The notes under the pieces are model-generated. The model saw only the letters and a list, made by a program, of their open reading frames with translations, ran no database searches and was not told the DNA's origin. A DNA stretch of 64,000 nt, from NCBI GenBank assembly GCA_040954595.2, contig CM082595.2, positions 1,798,001 to 1,862,000 on the forward strand, given 5' to 3'. The position numbers were made by a program, and so were the translations under genes. Source of the DNA: Balanoglossus misakiensis (taxonomy: Eukaryota; Hemichordata). Positions 51,501 through 64,000 of this stretch are shown here, piece by piece (positions within the stretch are counted from its first letter, which is position 1; the number at the start of each line of letters is the position of its first letter).

Positions 51501-54500
51501 CTTTTCAAACACGTTTCGCAACGTCACATGTTTGCCTGGTATAGCATTGTGCAACCTGAGATATTCAAATTTCACATTATTGATTCTCTAACTAAAGTCT
51601 TAGTAACAGTAGCAGCTACCCATTATGGTTGATTGTCAAGAAGTGTGTTCTGTTCACCATACTGTGTCTAATATTTCAGAAACATGTGTCGTTTCTAACA
51701 TTCGTCATAAACTACGCAAACATCATTTTATCTTTGCCAGCAGTACCAGAGTCTGTCAGTGGTAGAGTACCTGACCAAAGATCGACAATAGACAGTCGAT
51801 AATTACTAATTGTTCAAATTATTATCTTCTTCCTTTCTTTGTTTACGAGCTCAACTATCGATATATCATTGTGGACATCGATTTTGTCTGCAGAAATACT
51901 AAAGTTTTGTCACGATTGGCTGATTACATATCATGTTGGATCATGAATAAAGTTTACTGGATCCTGACAGACTTCCTGGTTACCATGTGCTGTGTATTGT
52001 TGATACACACATAGCAACAGTGGACACACTGGGAAAACGTGCAAACTCCGGAAGTTTATGTAATACATGCTGTGTTGAATTTGAGGTGTTGTACATCTTA
52101 ACAGTAAATTTGCCGTATGTATTATAAACTGCAATGTTCATTTGCAAACTTGTTGTCATTGTATCATTACTTGTATGTCACCTAGTACATCTGGGGTCTT
52201 TTGCATAAAATGTATGTGCATGACATATGTCTGTATAATTCTATGATGTCTGCATGAGGAAGGAAAATCATAATTCTGATCAAACGCCAGTGTCTTAAGG
52301 CCCTGGAGTTTGGTTAAACATTTACCACAGAATGATGATTTGACTGTGTTTAGTATAAAACGCACACATATATTGAGCACAGAGTGCATGTATTGTAGGT
52401 AAACCTGGTGACGTGACATCACCACTGTTTTTTTCTGTTGACAACAATAAACACGGAAAAGTCATTAATTTAAATAACACAGTCAGGTCACAGGTACAGT
52501 GATATCATTGTGAGACTCCTGTCAGTGTCCTAATTTATGTTTACTGACTGTGATTATCTCTGGTGAGATCACAACCTTAAAATACTTCAGTCTAGAAAAT
52601 TCTGTTTTGATTTGAACTGATCAAGATTTGATAGACTGATTTATAGTTTATTGTCCATAGATATCTGAATGGTATATTAATGTTTTGATTTAAAGTAACA
52701 CAGTTGTCCATGCAGTTAAAACAAAATGTGATGTTTCAGTTTGTATTAAACAAGGTAATAAAATCTAACAAACGTACGTGTAAATTTCCAAACTGATTCA
52801 TGTCATGATTATGGGATATACCAAGGCAGTGCTTGTATTATCAAATTCCACCAGGACAAAAATATTTTAACACTGAATCATGCTCAGATGCCATATCCTC
52901 TTGGAGACCGAGCCATTTCCCAATTATCCGTAGAAATTACAGAAAGTTCGTGGGACGGTGTAACAACACAGGTGGAATTTTGTTAAGCCACTCTACGATG
53001 GCATGAATTGTGCGACTAAGCTTATAAAGTTACACATAATACCACAGCATTATAACAGACACTGAGGTTGAATTCAGATGAAAATATATAAATAACTTAT
53101 TAATAGAATAACTCAAATTTGACTGCTTCGAGAATCAGCATTTATGCCAGACTGAGTTGAAAACCTCTTGTAAGAGTCACTTTTTTCTTATCATCTAAAA
53201 TAAAGGTTAGTCTCTCTCTTTCAATAGAATGCAGGGTCAACAAGAAATACAAAAGAATTCAGACAATCGATGATTTTATGATTTGATTTCACACGTCTAC
53301 TAAGAGACGAGGTGAAAGGTTATCACTGTTAACCAGGTCAAGAAAAGCTACCTAGTAATTCTCGAGTCAATTATTTAGATGATGTCACTGATAATCAAAA
53401 TATGGGATGTTTTATATCTATCTGTAATAATTTCAATAATTTAGTTTTTCTTTAATAATACAACCATTAAAATAATTCTCAAAAGAGGTTATTATTGAAT
53501 TATTGATTTTTTATAAAGGTAGGCATAAAAATAGAAAACATAAATTTGCTGTTTTGTCCCAAATCTTATAGTATTCTGGTCAGATATAATTTGAGGATTT
53601 TATTGGCATAGTTATAGTTTTCTTTCTGCAGTCATTATAATTGTACTGTTGGCAAATTCATGTCTATCTGACCATTAAGACTTTCACCCTCCATTGCATA
53701 CACAGCCAAGCCTGCTTCCAGCAATATAATGATGATCAGAACTCAATATCAGTTGCTATGACAACTAGTGACAACAAAGCAGTATGGCAGTGTTTGCACT
53801 GTTTTTCTCATTTGTCTAGGGGGTCTAATACATCATTAGTACTCCCTAGACACATCTTCCAAATCCCATTGGGTGTTTCTCGCAAACTGAGTTATTAATA
53901 GCTATGACTATCAAGGCTTGAAAAGAAAATACTAAACATTTATACACTGACGTTTTTCATGATTTATACTCCATTTTACAAGAGAGCATAAACCAAGAAA
54001 TATTTCCAGTATTATGACATTTTCTGCCTCTATGATTTATGACCAACATCTAATTGAGTCGACAAATCTATGAAGTTTTAACATATTAGTATTTCAAAAC
54101 TGTTACTCAAGACTACCATGCACGAGAAATATGAGCAAAGAGAAAGCTTAGCAAAGTTTCTCAAATGCCATTTTGCTCTGCTAAATTCTCTCATTTGAAG
54201 CAGCCTTAAGAGACACAGACCTGCAAGGCTTGTACTTATACACTCACAAACATGATACAGTGTTCTTTATTGAGCATCCATGAACACTAATGCCGGACCT
54301 TGCGAAGGTTAAGCCAGAACACAATGAACTCACAGGTCAATACACACTCTAATCACAACAGCTGTTCTTTACACTAGAATGCTTATGGAACACAAAAACA
54401 TATATCAATGCAAGAACAGATAAAACATTGCCTAACAATCAAGAAAAACTAGATTTCTGAACCAAGCCCCCTTTAGTATCGATTGTATTCACTTGCACGA

Positions 54501-55858
54501 TTTCTTGATTTTGTAGGTAGCAGGTGTTTTTTCAGACTTTGACATTTAAATCCTAAATTATTCCCTATCCAAGTCAAACGATTCATATATGTCATGTTTT
54601 CAGAACATAAAACTGTTGAAACTCACTCTGCACACAATAATCGAAATGGAGCCGGGATAACATTAATTCATGTTGCCATGACAACAGAACATAGCTTCCG
54701 GATTAACAGGTGACACCCACCGACACATTGATCAAAAACACAGTTGGTTTTAGTAGATATTTCTGACATTGATATCCTTAGACACCCAACCTTGGAATTG
54801 ACAAAAACTCTTCCGTCAATAGCAGGCACCAGTTTATTTAAATTTTTTCTAGTCTAGTTTTGGTAATTTAAGGGGACATCCACCTTTATCTGCCACATAA
54901 CCCCTGTCCTACTTTATATTATTTGTTTTAAGGATTAACATATATTCTAACGGAATTAATTCCAGTCAAACAATTGACTTTTCACTTAATTTTACTGTAC
55001 TACACCCATTTATGTTAGCTAAAATCAGCCCTTATTTATTTTCACATCCTTGTATTATACCAATTATATGTATAAGGAGTTATGTATATATCCAATTACA
55101 CACATGTCAGTTTCCATGGAAATGATGTATTTACTGAATATTCTGGTATTGTATCATTACATCATTTCCATGTTTTCTGAAGTTTATTATTTTGTAAATT
55201 AATCTTAGGGGAAACTACCGGGTCACATATTTGCCCAGGGTCATTAAACATACTGGTCATATCCGGGTCTGAAATTCACAATCTTCAAATGGTTTCTGGA
55301 CTGCAAAATGTCTATTTCACAATCAACAATGTATTACATAATGTTTGCAACACACACATGTAATACATTGTTATAAACACCTTGCAATCATGAAATCAGT
55401 TAAAAATCTTTGCAAACCTAGTACAGGATATAACTTGAACTACTAGTATTTAAATGTTTTCTTGCAACTTCTTTTTCTTTCCTCAGATTCACTTATTTGT
55501 CACCCCTACCCCAGATGAATAATGAATAATCCTTGCCACTTGCTAACTTACCTTTCTTAGGTTTCGGTTTTGGCAGACCGCCTAAAAGTATAATATGGCC
55601 TTTCTTTTTGCTCGAAATGAACGAGTCTGTTGTAAAAGACTGTTTCTTTTTCTTGTGTTTAGACGGTTTAGTCCTGTGAATAGTAAATGTATGTCCGTGA
55701 TGTTCGAAACCGGCGGTTCTCACATACGTTGGTCCACTGGAGGTACTACTGCATGGTGATGTTGGACTTGCATCCGGGCTGACTTCATCATGGTCAGAAT
55801 TTTCCTCATCAGAACTTCCGCTCAAGGCGAGCGCTGGTCCTCGTTTCCCACCACTCAT
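48518..55858 (-). CDS. Unrecognised nuclear AT-hook protein with Lys/Glu-rich tract (one internal exon not found)
   Basis: I do not recognise the family. Exons in sense order: 55858-55552 (start MSGGKRGPALALSGSSDEE), 50667-50546, 49649-49512, 49270-48955 and 48764-48518 (stop TGA). The last four join in phase. Between the first two, the phases differ by one base, so at least one exon of length 3n+1 is missing in 50668-55551. Seen features: an acidic/Ser start; a basic block SKHKKKKQ and GGLPKPKPKKG; a conserved-looking segment KLRALPQSFWQQPN; a long run of charged KE/RE dipeptides (exon 49270-48955); then DLLVTLFDGIES and an AT-hook core KKIIKRGRPKRVHV split across the last intron. The C-terminus (DDPYMVDNIAEGLLPML...LVKAL) looks globular. 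Charge, AT-hook and lack of signal peptide suggest a chromatin protein, by inference only. It is convergent with KAZN across the satellite. Confidence 0.72.
49080..49245 (-). repeat. Coding (CTTTCT/CTTTTT)n tract giving a Lys/Glu/Arg run
   Basis: A pyrimidine-rich plus strand encodes, on the minus strand, alternating KE and RE codons (EKEREREKEREKEKEKEK and onward). It stays in frame inside the exon 48955-49270. The opposite-strand Ser/Phe/Leu-rich open frames over the same DNA are shadows. Confidence 0.85.
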
Positions 55859-58130
55859 GGTGTGAATTATTTAGAAAAGGGGCAATATGTCTTCAATATA
55901 CCCCAAAGTCGTTTGAAGGATACTTGCAAGTTCAATTTTGGCGCGTTGTATCGCCTCTCAACGAATTTTACCGGCTACTGTAATATACACGACCTGAAAT
56001 ATACACATCTATATGGAAGTGATCACATAGATCAGTTTATCAGGTGGTACGCCGTTGGACAGCTTCCAATACCAGGGCTTTAGGATCCAATAGTAGTTTA
56101 CCGCTGTCGTTTTTACATACCGGAGACACGTTGACACTTTAGCGGGAACCCACACTCTGTCAATCGGTTGTCGTGTGTCCAGGAGCCAGACACGATAAGT
56201 GCTAACTCATCGGCTCGATGCCACCAGCGCCTCGAAACGAAGTTTTAACGGTGTTGAACCAGTCCAAACGGCTATCATAAGCCCATACACAATAGCTAGA
56301 ACGCCATGATCACTGTACTTGCCAGAACCCCTTTAAATTCAACGTTTCTTGTCATAAATGGCGACGATACAGAGTTGTTTTGATATGGTTGCTCCATCAA
56401 CACTTTCCTGTAACTAAGTTCATGGGCTAATCAGGTGACCTCGATACTGTAGCCTGATTGGATAATGGTGATGTCATCGATCGACATGAAATGGACGGCG
56501 CTAAAGCTCCTACTACCAGATTACGCGTAAACGTGTTCAAAATTGTCTATTTTCTCCAGGACACTGCGGTTTTGGTGAATATTACTGTAACTAAACGTAT
56601 CTTGGCATACATCCGTAACAGTATGTTGCATTTTGTACGTAAATTTCGACTCAGAAGTAGCTGACTTTTAAAAGTTAAAGTTTCACAGGCGGGGATTTCA
56701 TTGAACAAGTACTGTCATGTTTTGGGTCGAGTTTGTTTTGTAAAGTTCAAATAATGGCAATATATGTACACACAAAATGACAAAGTTTAAAAAAAAAATA
56801 ACTTTTTCCGCAGTAGAAACTCTTGCGATGAAACTGATTATATAATTTTTATGTTGGCAGTAAAATTTATTAAACTTTTAATAGGCGCGTAAAGGGCGCG
56901 CAGTCGATAAGTTCCCGGTGAAATTTGACCACACACCATGGGCGGGTCTCCCCGCCGGGTCTCTTAAGAAATTTAATTGTCTTTGTTCTCCTATTGTCCT
57001 AATTCTCTTTGTTCGCTCTATTGTCGCCGTCCTTGTTGTCGATTCGGCTCAAGTTGGTCTTTCATACGTTATCATTAAATGATCCTTAAAGAAAAACTCA
57101 CAATTCATGTACTTGTCGAAACATGTCAGCCATGTACATTGCGCGATTTTCGATTCACCATGTTCAACTCCAAGGGCATTTTGTTCGAAGTGTGATTCTG
57201 CCCTTGCAAGTTTTCCAAGTGTCGATCTAGGTCCTTCTTTGTTAGGTGTATATAACAACTGTACGTAGTTCTAAAACCCCAACAGCGATGGATTTCTCTT
57301 CGCTTGTTTCTTTTCAACCCAAAGTTCATTACATGTACAACAGAATAAATTATTACGTTCCAATAAATCTCCCCAGCTGGACAACGGGTAAATGTTAGTG
57401 TTGTCAAGTACACGGATGGAGTGTCCGACACTGGTTTGAGGTCAGAGGTGATCGAAAAGACAGTACGGTCGCGGATGTGACAAGCGTAGACATAGCAAGA
57501 CCGCACATGCATGAAATATGGGTTGCCATGGTGACCATTTCCATGCTTCGGTTGCAGGGCGGAACCTTGACTCAAAAGCACACTGCGACAAAAATGATAT
57601 AGGAAGTGTGTTCAAAGTAACTGGGACTTGCTAGAAAATCGATTTCTGATCTCATAAATTGCGATGTATAAGTATTCGGGGTTTTTGTTGCGATAAAAGC
57701 ACAAAAAATGATCCACCAGTCGATCCAAAGATTTCCAAAATGGCGGCACGAGCGCATTCATTGTTTGGAGACACGAACTTTTCTACCCTTTTTCGTGCTT
57801 TCTTTGTGCTCACTCGGGGTTGTCATTTATATTTTTCGGATATTAAGATGTCATGCGAATCGGCAATAAACTCTAATTCTTCCAAAACTTATAAATTTCA
57901 AAGCATATTACGTACAAATTTTAGTACATTTTAGATATGACGCAACACTAAAAGAATACCTTGCAGCCCATCATTGACCAAGAAATATGTGAATAAAAAT
58001 ATGTTGTCTTGGACCACATAAACTAGCTTCAGAGTGATCATGTACAAAATCAGCTTCCACCCTTACCATCAGAGTATATTATTCCATCACATTGAAATGA
58101 ACCAAACAGAAACAAAATTATAGTATATGT
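55859..58130. other. Intergenic region between the AT-hook gene and UBE4B
   Basis: This is upstream of the AT-hook gene and downstream of UBE4B, both on the minus strand. It should contain the AT-hook gene promoter near 55860-56300. A minus-strand frame of 151 codons (57126-57581) has no family resemblance and no convincing splice context. AAAATGGCGGC (57737-57747) is a YY1-like motif. Confidence 0.5.
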
Positions 58131-58502
58131 AAAGTTTACTTCGATTAATTATTTATTGTTCAAAAAACCACCCATAAGATCAATATTACTACTTGTGCCA
58201 TGTACTCAACCACTCAAAGTGGTGTCTCATTTTGTATGAAAAGAACCACACCACGCAACTTACTGATGACACTGGTTTGAATGAAAAGCACCATATGGAC
58301 CCCAGTGGCACCCACGAAAAAAAAAAAATTTCTTCTGCCAACTAAGGCATGATTTTCTGGAGAGCAGCATCCCTACTCCTGAGTAATTTCCATGTGACGT
58401 CATCAATCAAAACTTTTGGCAAACAATTTCATCAATCCACACAAACTACTGGGTCTGTAGTATCTACCACAAATCTCTCATTTCTCATCTAATCACAAAA
58501 CA
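58130..58502 (-). other. UBE4B: UBE4B 3' UTR
   Basis: A minus-strand AATAAA (plus-strand tttatt at 58152-58157) lies about 350 bp after the stop codon and predicts an end near 58130. Confidence 0.5.
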
Positions 58503-61500
58503 CTACTGTTTATGTTCGCGCTTTTCCTGTTGTTTCTTCTTCATCCATTGTTGAATTTTTATCTTCAATTCTGGCACTGAAAGAAAACAGAAACATGTCA
58601 AGAAACTGGTCACGTAGTTCCTTCTCATAAGTCCAATGCCAGGTTCACACTGGGTATAACTAGAAAGTTTCAGAGACACTGTTTGCCTATGGTAAACATA
58701 CAGGATTAATCCTTTGAGTCGTTTTGTGTCTACACACACAAAGTTTAAGCATAGATCCTGACACTCAACCCCGTAGACAATGGCTCAGGTCTGGCCAGCA
58801 AAGCTCACACACGCACACACACGCACACACACATGCACAAACACACCAACACATACACATACAGACAGACACTGCCCTGTCCGATGACTTACAAGAAATT
58901 AACTCCTCTGAAGTCAATGACTGTCTGTTGAATGGATCCGTTGATGAATTCAATAAATGCCTTTCAATGATTGGTCGATCCATGACAGCTCCAGATGGTA
59001 ATAAGACAGGATCTGTCATGAGTGTATCCATCAATGGATCTGTCAAGAATTGGGAAGAAACGGTTAGTAAACGGAAAAGCCATAACATTCCCAATGACAT
59101 TGAAACGGCAACTGGGAAGCAATACAGTAAGGATCCTCTGAAACGTGTCAACCCTTATACCAATTAATCTTAAATATTTTGTACAACGTACCTTTAAATT
59201 CATCAGGAGCATCTTCAAAGTCGATGTCTCTCTTCATGTTGCTAATCACGATCTCTTCCACTAAGTTTGCCAAGTCACGGAATTTCTTGATCTCAGATTC
59301 TGCTTTGATGACAGCTCTAGTCATCACACTTACTGCATCGTCAAACACCTCTTTACGATATGAACGCTGTCCAAAGGAAGAGTAGAGAAAACACTGTGAA
59401 TTGCAACATCAATATTACGACGAGTTCTTCATGTAGAGCAGCTCGATGTAGATTTGGTAGTGACATTCAATACTGATCTACTACATCAGCTGTCATGGGC
59501 TCTGTTGTTAGGACAGCATACTTATAGCATTGACTGTATACAATTTTTGTAACCAGAGTCTCTGGTTTGGCACATAATCATAAGATGATTATCGCCCTTT
59601 AAAATTTGATTGGCTTACCTCATCAGCTGCGATGGCTTCTGCGAACTTTCGACAGTCAAGATGAAGATAAATATCCGTCAGTTGATTCAACAACTTTTTC
59701 GGTTCAAATCCATATTTCTCTTTGTTCTCCACCTTCAGGTCATTGCACTTTTTCCCACACAACTGTTGAAGGTTAAAGTTCAACATGGCAGCCAGACGAC
59801 TTGCAAGTTCCTGAATGAAATCATGCAATAATAAAAGAGGGGCATCAATACTAGCAAAATTCAAGGCAACAGTAGTGTACTGTTGAGAGATTTTATGGTC
59901 ATCAACATTTTATGGTAGCGTTGTGACCAAATCATAATTTCATTTTTTTCAGGACTTTCAAGAACTTCCCACGAGTAGTTTCAAACTCTAAGACTCTCTC
60001 ACGTACCGGTCTTAAAAAGGGTTCCTGAATAGTTCTTGTAAGATAATGAAACATATCTAAAGTTTCACCAGCCAGGGTCAGATAAGATCTGACCTGTCTT
60101 TCATCTGTTGATAACTGTTGTCTCTTCTCTTGCTGTTCATCCTGCAAAAAAGTTACAATTTATATTGTACTGTAATCCCTCTACTTAATGAATGAACACG
60201 TGAACCTCCACATAATTCTCGCTACCTTCAATAAGTTTTTGCTACCTAGGTGAGTGATGGAAATCTCATACGCAATTTCAAGATGGCCGACACAATTTCA
60301 AGATGGCCGACTTCAAGATGGCCGACACAATTTCAAGATGGCCGATGTTTAAAAGTGAAAGTTCACAAGCTATAACATACCTGTGACATGCGTTTCCATT
60401 CATCTTTCTTCATGATTTCCTGCACTTCGTGAATTCTCTTGAGACAGTCCAGACTTTCATCCAAGAGGAAGGTTGTATCATTCATCAGCATGTTGACAAA
60501 TCGTACAAAGTCTTTTCCTGAACTGTGCAATAGTACAGACAAAGTGAACATTAATTAGAGAGGTTAAAAATTGCAAGCAAGGGTATTTAGTTGTGGATAT
60601 ACCAAGATTTTTCTCAGGTGAAAATCAGTATATTTGCCAGGAAACAATTTGGTTGCATACATTTAAATTGAACATTGCAGACCTACACCCTTACTGCTAA
60701 AACTTGCCACTTACTTGCTTTCTGATACAATTGCCTGTTTGTGAAGAGGCATATTCCATAGAGACTTAAATATGACGCTGATATGATAGCGAATACTGAA
60801 TTTATCATAGAATTCATTGCTGCTGCCAGTAGATTCAACATCTGTATAGAATCTCATCAACGCAGGCGCCAAATGAATCGCTCCTAATGGTTGGTTGATG
60901 ATCATCTCATGGACGTGTCGAGTTCTGTCTTGAATCGCCGGGTTCACCACAAACAGAAGCTGTTATGCAAATAAAACAAAGATACAGTTAAAAACCTGTG
61001 TTAGTAGCCACCTCTATATACTCACTGTCAGAAACATACTGTGTCTTGCAAAACATTCATGGGCCAATTTCAAACTGACCAGTAAACATCAATCATACCA
61101 ACATAAATTGGTTTGAATGTACTCTTTTGTGCTCAAAACGTTGGCTGGACTGCTAAACAGGGAAATGGCCTGGGGGTGAAAGTCTAAAAAGTAGGAGAAC
61201 TTACCTCAACAAACTTTGCCACAAGGTACGGGTTACTCAAATAATTTGGTGAACATACTATCAAAACTATAAACAAAACGATGTCTGGAAGATAAGTGTC
61301 TTCAAGGACGTGTGGCATGTGACTGAAACAAAACAGACGAGTCGAATTATTTACAGGGTCATTTCTTTTTCCACACTACCCCAATACAAAATCCAGAGGA
61401 ACATACTGCCTTAATACAAAACCAGATCAAGTGTCCTGATGAAACTTACTGAAGTACGAAGAGTAAAAACTCTGCAATATCTTCTGCATAATAGTCAGGC

Positions 61501-64000
61501 AATGATGCAAATTCCATGGGCACATCTTGTGGTAGTGGGAGTGTACTACAATACAAAGAGAAATCAAGAATTGATGCACATTTATGTCATTGATGAGACA
61601 TTTTACTTCCAACGACAAGATGATACATTTCTTTCTCAGATTCTTTGAAGTACATGTATCACACAACCCATGACAAGAAAACAAGAGAAAGTATTTACAT
61701 GTCGTGTCCTTTCTGAGACGTCATGACACCTGTCAAAAATTGGACGACACTGCCGTAAAATGTCAGGCTTTTCCGCATCAGTGATTCATCCAACAATCCT
61801 GCATCAGCACACAACTTGGAACGCAGTAATTTCTGAAACAGAAAACGACATTTCATGTGTAAGAACGAAAAGAAGTCAATCAAACCTACAACGGCCAATC
61901 ACCACTCAGTGGAACCCCGCCCATAATTTGTGCATCTAGTCATCATCAATTACTTTTACTAGGTAACCAATCATCATCAACACATTTACCAAACAGCCAA
62001 TCATCATCAAGCACACCAATTGAACATCCAATCACAATCCAGAATGCAACAATACCTTCTGCTGTGCTCTCCATTTCTCGATGAGTTGCCGGTTTCTTTT
62101 ATCCGTCGCCGTGTATCTCCAAGACGCTTCCTGCGACTGAAGATCTTCAATCATTCGTCCTAATTCCCGAATTGCTCGTAATCTTCTACTGTAATGTCTG
62201 GTACATGGCAGTAGTGCCAGATGATGACAATGCAATGTCAGGAAATAACATTCTGTAGTAAATTTGGGATCAGTCCAAGACGAGTTTTTACCTGAATAGA
62301 AATAACGAAAACACATTAGGATCTGTTCTCAAAAGAAACCCCCAAACCATGAAAGATTCAAGTTGACACATGTATATCAAATCCATTTATGACATCATAA
62401 TCACAACTTACTCAACGTTTTCTGCCAATCCTTCACTTCCTGTGCTGTGGCTTTGAGTCTGGAATCTTGGGTGATGTCAATACGACACTTTGGACTGTGT
62501 AAATACATTGGGTCAACCTACAAGTAATATCACAAAAGTAATTTGAGTTCTGTCTTTCTTGCTTTGTGGAGGTTCAAAAGACATAAGGGTTTCCATGGTC
62601 ACATACAGCACATTAGACCCAAAGACTATCACTTGGATACACAACAATATGTCATCACCAGATTAAAATTCAACTCTACCTTGTCGAGTTTTATTTTCAC
62701 ACTCAGTTGCTGTAAAACATGCAAGCAGTTCAACATGTATCCATCATTGCACAGTAGACTATCATCCGCCTGAAAATAATAACAAAATATTGTTCTAGAT
62801 TAATAATGGAAATCTTGTTACAAGACTAAATGTGGTCAAGATGGTGAGGACAGATGAATTCTACCAAATGTCAGATGGTGGGGACAGATGCAGATGTATA
62901 AAGGGGCCAGGTAAATGAAATTCATAATATACTGCAGTTTGGCCAAGTAAACACTGTTCCCATTAAACATGAAATCTCTATCTTACCTGCATTTGTGCTT
63001 TTTTATGATTTCTGTTAATCGAGGCAGAGATAAAACGAAGTCCATCTTCTCTTGTATCACTGTTCACCAGCACACTGTGCAGTACTTTAAATAACTCAGC
63101 CTGTGTCAAATTAATAAAAGTTGAAACATAAAAACAAAGTCGAGAATAAACGAAAATAATGATCAGGCAGAGAACCAACAAAACATTCATGATCAGAATT
63201 CAACGAATCAGAAATAGATCATATATAAACAATCCCAACGATAAATTTGCAAGGAATATGCAGTAAGATCTACAATGCACACGGTAATTTGTAGGAAGTC
63301 AGCTATACTGGATCATATCACCAAACAAAACACTACATGAGTCATGATACAATGTACATGGATGAAGTCACGAAGATTCTATATCATAATTTTATAAAAC
63401 TATGTGATGACAGTAATTGATAGCTAACTTACCCGGACAGTTTCCAGTGAGCTCTGTAATGTTTGATTGATCAATTTTGTGGTGTTGTCATTGCTTAGTT
63501 GCACAGAGAAGAACTTGTCCACTACTTTGTTCTATAACAAATAAACAGAAAAATTGATTTACTACAAAACAAATCAGCAATCATATACATGTACATACTT
63601 AGGGTATTTTTTGAATGATCATAACATGATGTCTAAATGCCAAATATCTCATAACTGAATGTGAAGGAGTGTGTATCCATGATACTTACATCATCCTCTG
63701 CAAATACAGATAAACCGTAGAAATTCCCTAAGAATGAAAGTCTCTGTAATTCTCTGCCTTCAGCATTGGTGATAGCTTTAGGCAACCAGAAGGGCTGGGA
63801 TGTCATCTGAAATAAACCACAAAACGATAAATCAAAAACACAGAAACAATATAACTAACATTATGACATGTATACACCTACAGCATTGTGTCATCATTTG
63901 AGGAGAATGAGAATTTTCAAGACAAAACAACAAAGATCTACTTACCAGATTACATATTGGACGCTGTGATCCACACTTGATCTCACAAAGTTCAGTTAAT
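58503..64000 (-). CDS. UBE4B: Ubiquitin conjugation factor E4 B, C-terminal two-thirds (5' part outside window)
   Basis: UBE4B/Ufd2 is a U-box E3/E4 ligase that lengthens ubiquitin chains, working with the p97/VCP segregase. Seventeen exons, sense order: 64000(partial)-63946, 63806-63690, 63531-63433, 63100-62987, 62769-62680, 62517-62412, 62291-62056, 61832-61699, 61545-61450, 61322-61205, 60959-60715, 60522-60381, 60141-60007, 59810-59619, 59366-59192, 59039-58893, 58576-58503. All are in phase and give about 757 residues. Ufd2 core motifs match human closely: [92 protein letters not shown] and [18 protein letters not shown]. The U-box ([17 protein letters not shown], then [13 protein letters not shown]) is split across the last two exons. 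Human UBE4B is about 1,300 residues, so the N-terminal part with p97-binding segments lies beyond 64000. Confidence 0.97.
58796..58866. repeat. CA-rich microsatellite in the last UBE4B intron
   Basis: Impure (CACACACG)n/(CA)n sequence starts about 25 bp into the intron downstream of the U-box exon (58893). Confidence 0.85.
60270..60345. repeat. CAAGATGGCCGA short tandem repeat in a UBE4B intron
   Basis: Four copies of TTCAAGATGGCCGA, partly spaced by CACAA, lie in the intron between exons 60522-60381 and 60141-60007. Each contains the YY1 core AAGATGGC, so the intron carries four such sites in about 70 bp. Confidence 0.8.
61100..61183 (+). mobile_element. Possible diverged fifth copy of the piggyBac-type MITE (UBE4B intron)
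   Basis: Fragments TTGGTTTGAATGTACT, AAAACGTTGGCTGGACT, ACAGGGAAATGGCCTG and GGGGGTGAAAG occur in family order. The ends and TTAA flanks are not preserved. Confidence 0.3.

Noticed and set aside
57126-57581. 151-codon minus-strand open frame as a gene
   Set aside because: No family resemblance, no clear splice sites or poly(A) signal linked to it, and composition like the surrounding intergenic DNA.
58724-59167. Plus-strand 147-codon frame over the UBE4B U-box exon
   Set aside because: It is antisense to the U-box exon and begins in a CA microsatellite; the U-box match on the minus strand is unambiguous.

Overview
This is animal nuclear DNA: AT-rich, with small exons bounded by GT/AG splice sites, large introns and AATAAA signals. 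The gene set (cytidine deaminase, RANGRF/MOG1, a centrin-like protein, the cation-dependent mannose-6-phosphate receptor, kazrin, ubiquitin factor UBE4B) points to a bilaterian. Compact introns and invertebrate-like sequence divergence suggest a non-vertebrate such as a hemichordate, cephalochordate or lophotrochozoan. The sequence alone does not settle which.

Layout, left to right: 3' end of CDA (+, 134-972); RANGRF (-, 2435-3861); a centrin-like gene (+, 4473-6256); M6PR (-, 7437-9598); kazrin KAZN (+, 10100-27331, with a 12 kb first intron and a 3.5 kb 3' UTR to about 30830); a 15.3 kb tandem satellite (about 30895-46234); an unrecognised AT-hook protein gene (-, 48518-55858); and the 3' two-thirds of UBE4B (-, 58503 to beyond 64000). 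Strands alternate, so the left half is a series of convergent and divergent pairs. RANGRF/centrin and M6PR/KAZN share short divergent promoters (about 0.6 and 0.5 kb). CDA/RANGRF and centrin/M6PR converge on shared 3' ends. I built exon structures by hand by matching splice sites and codon phase; for RANGRF, centrin, M6PR, KAZN and the UBE4B portion every junction is in phase.

The most unusual structure is the satellite, made of 87/88-bp units. Its orientation flips once, at 37415/37416, making a giant palindrome whose arms carry the same landmark units in mirror order. Higher-order duplications of 792 bp (left arm) and 1230 bp (right arm) lie inside it. It begins within about 100 bp of the KAZN poly(A) signal and lies between two convergent genes. 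Some stretches read as an open 29-residue periodic frame, which I treat as a by-product of the 87-bp period.

Other points: an 85-bp piggyBac-type MITE family with TTAA ends (four copies, perhaps a fifth); a 63-bp perfect foldback flanked by 10-bp direct repeats between centrin and M6PR; a 41-bp minisatellite that copies a KAZN exon end together with its splice donor; three phase-compatible candidate KAZN first exons; and linkage of CDA, KAZN and UBE4B, whose human orthologues all lie on 1p36. The genes do not form a pathway; they are housekeeping and cell-architecture genes kept together by ancestral linkage or chance.
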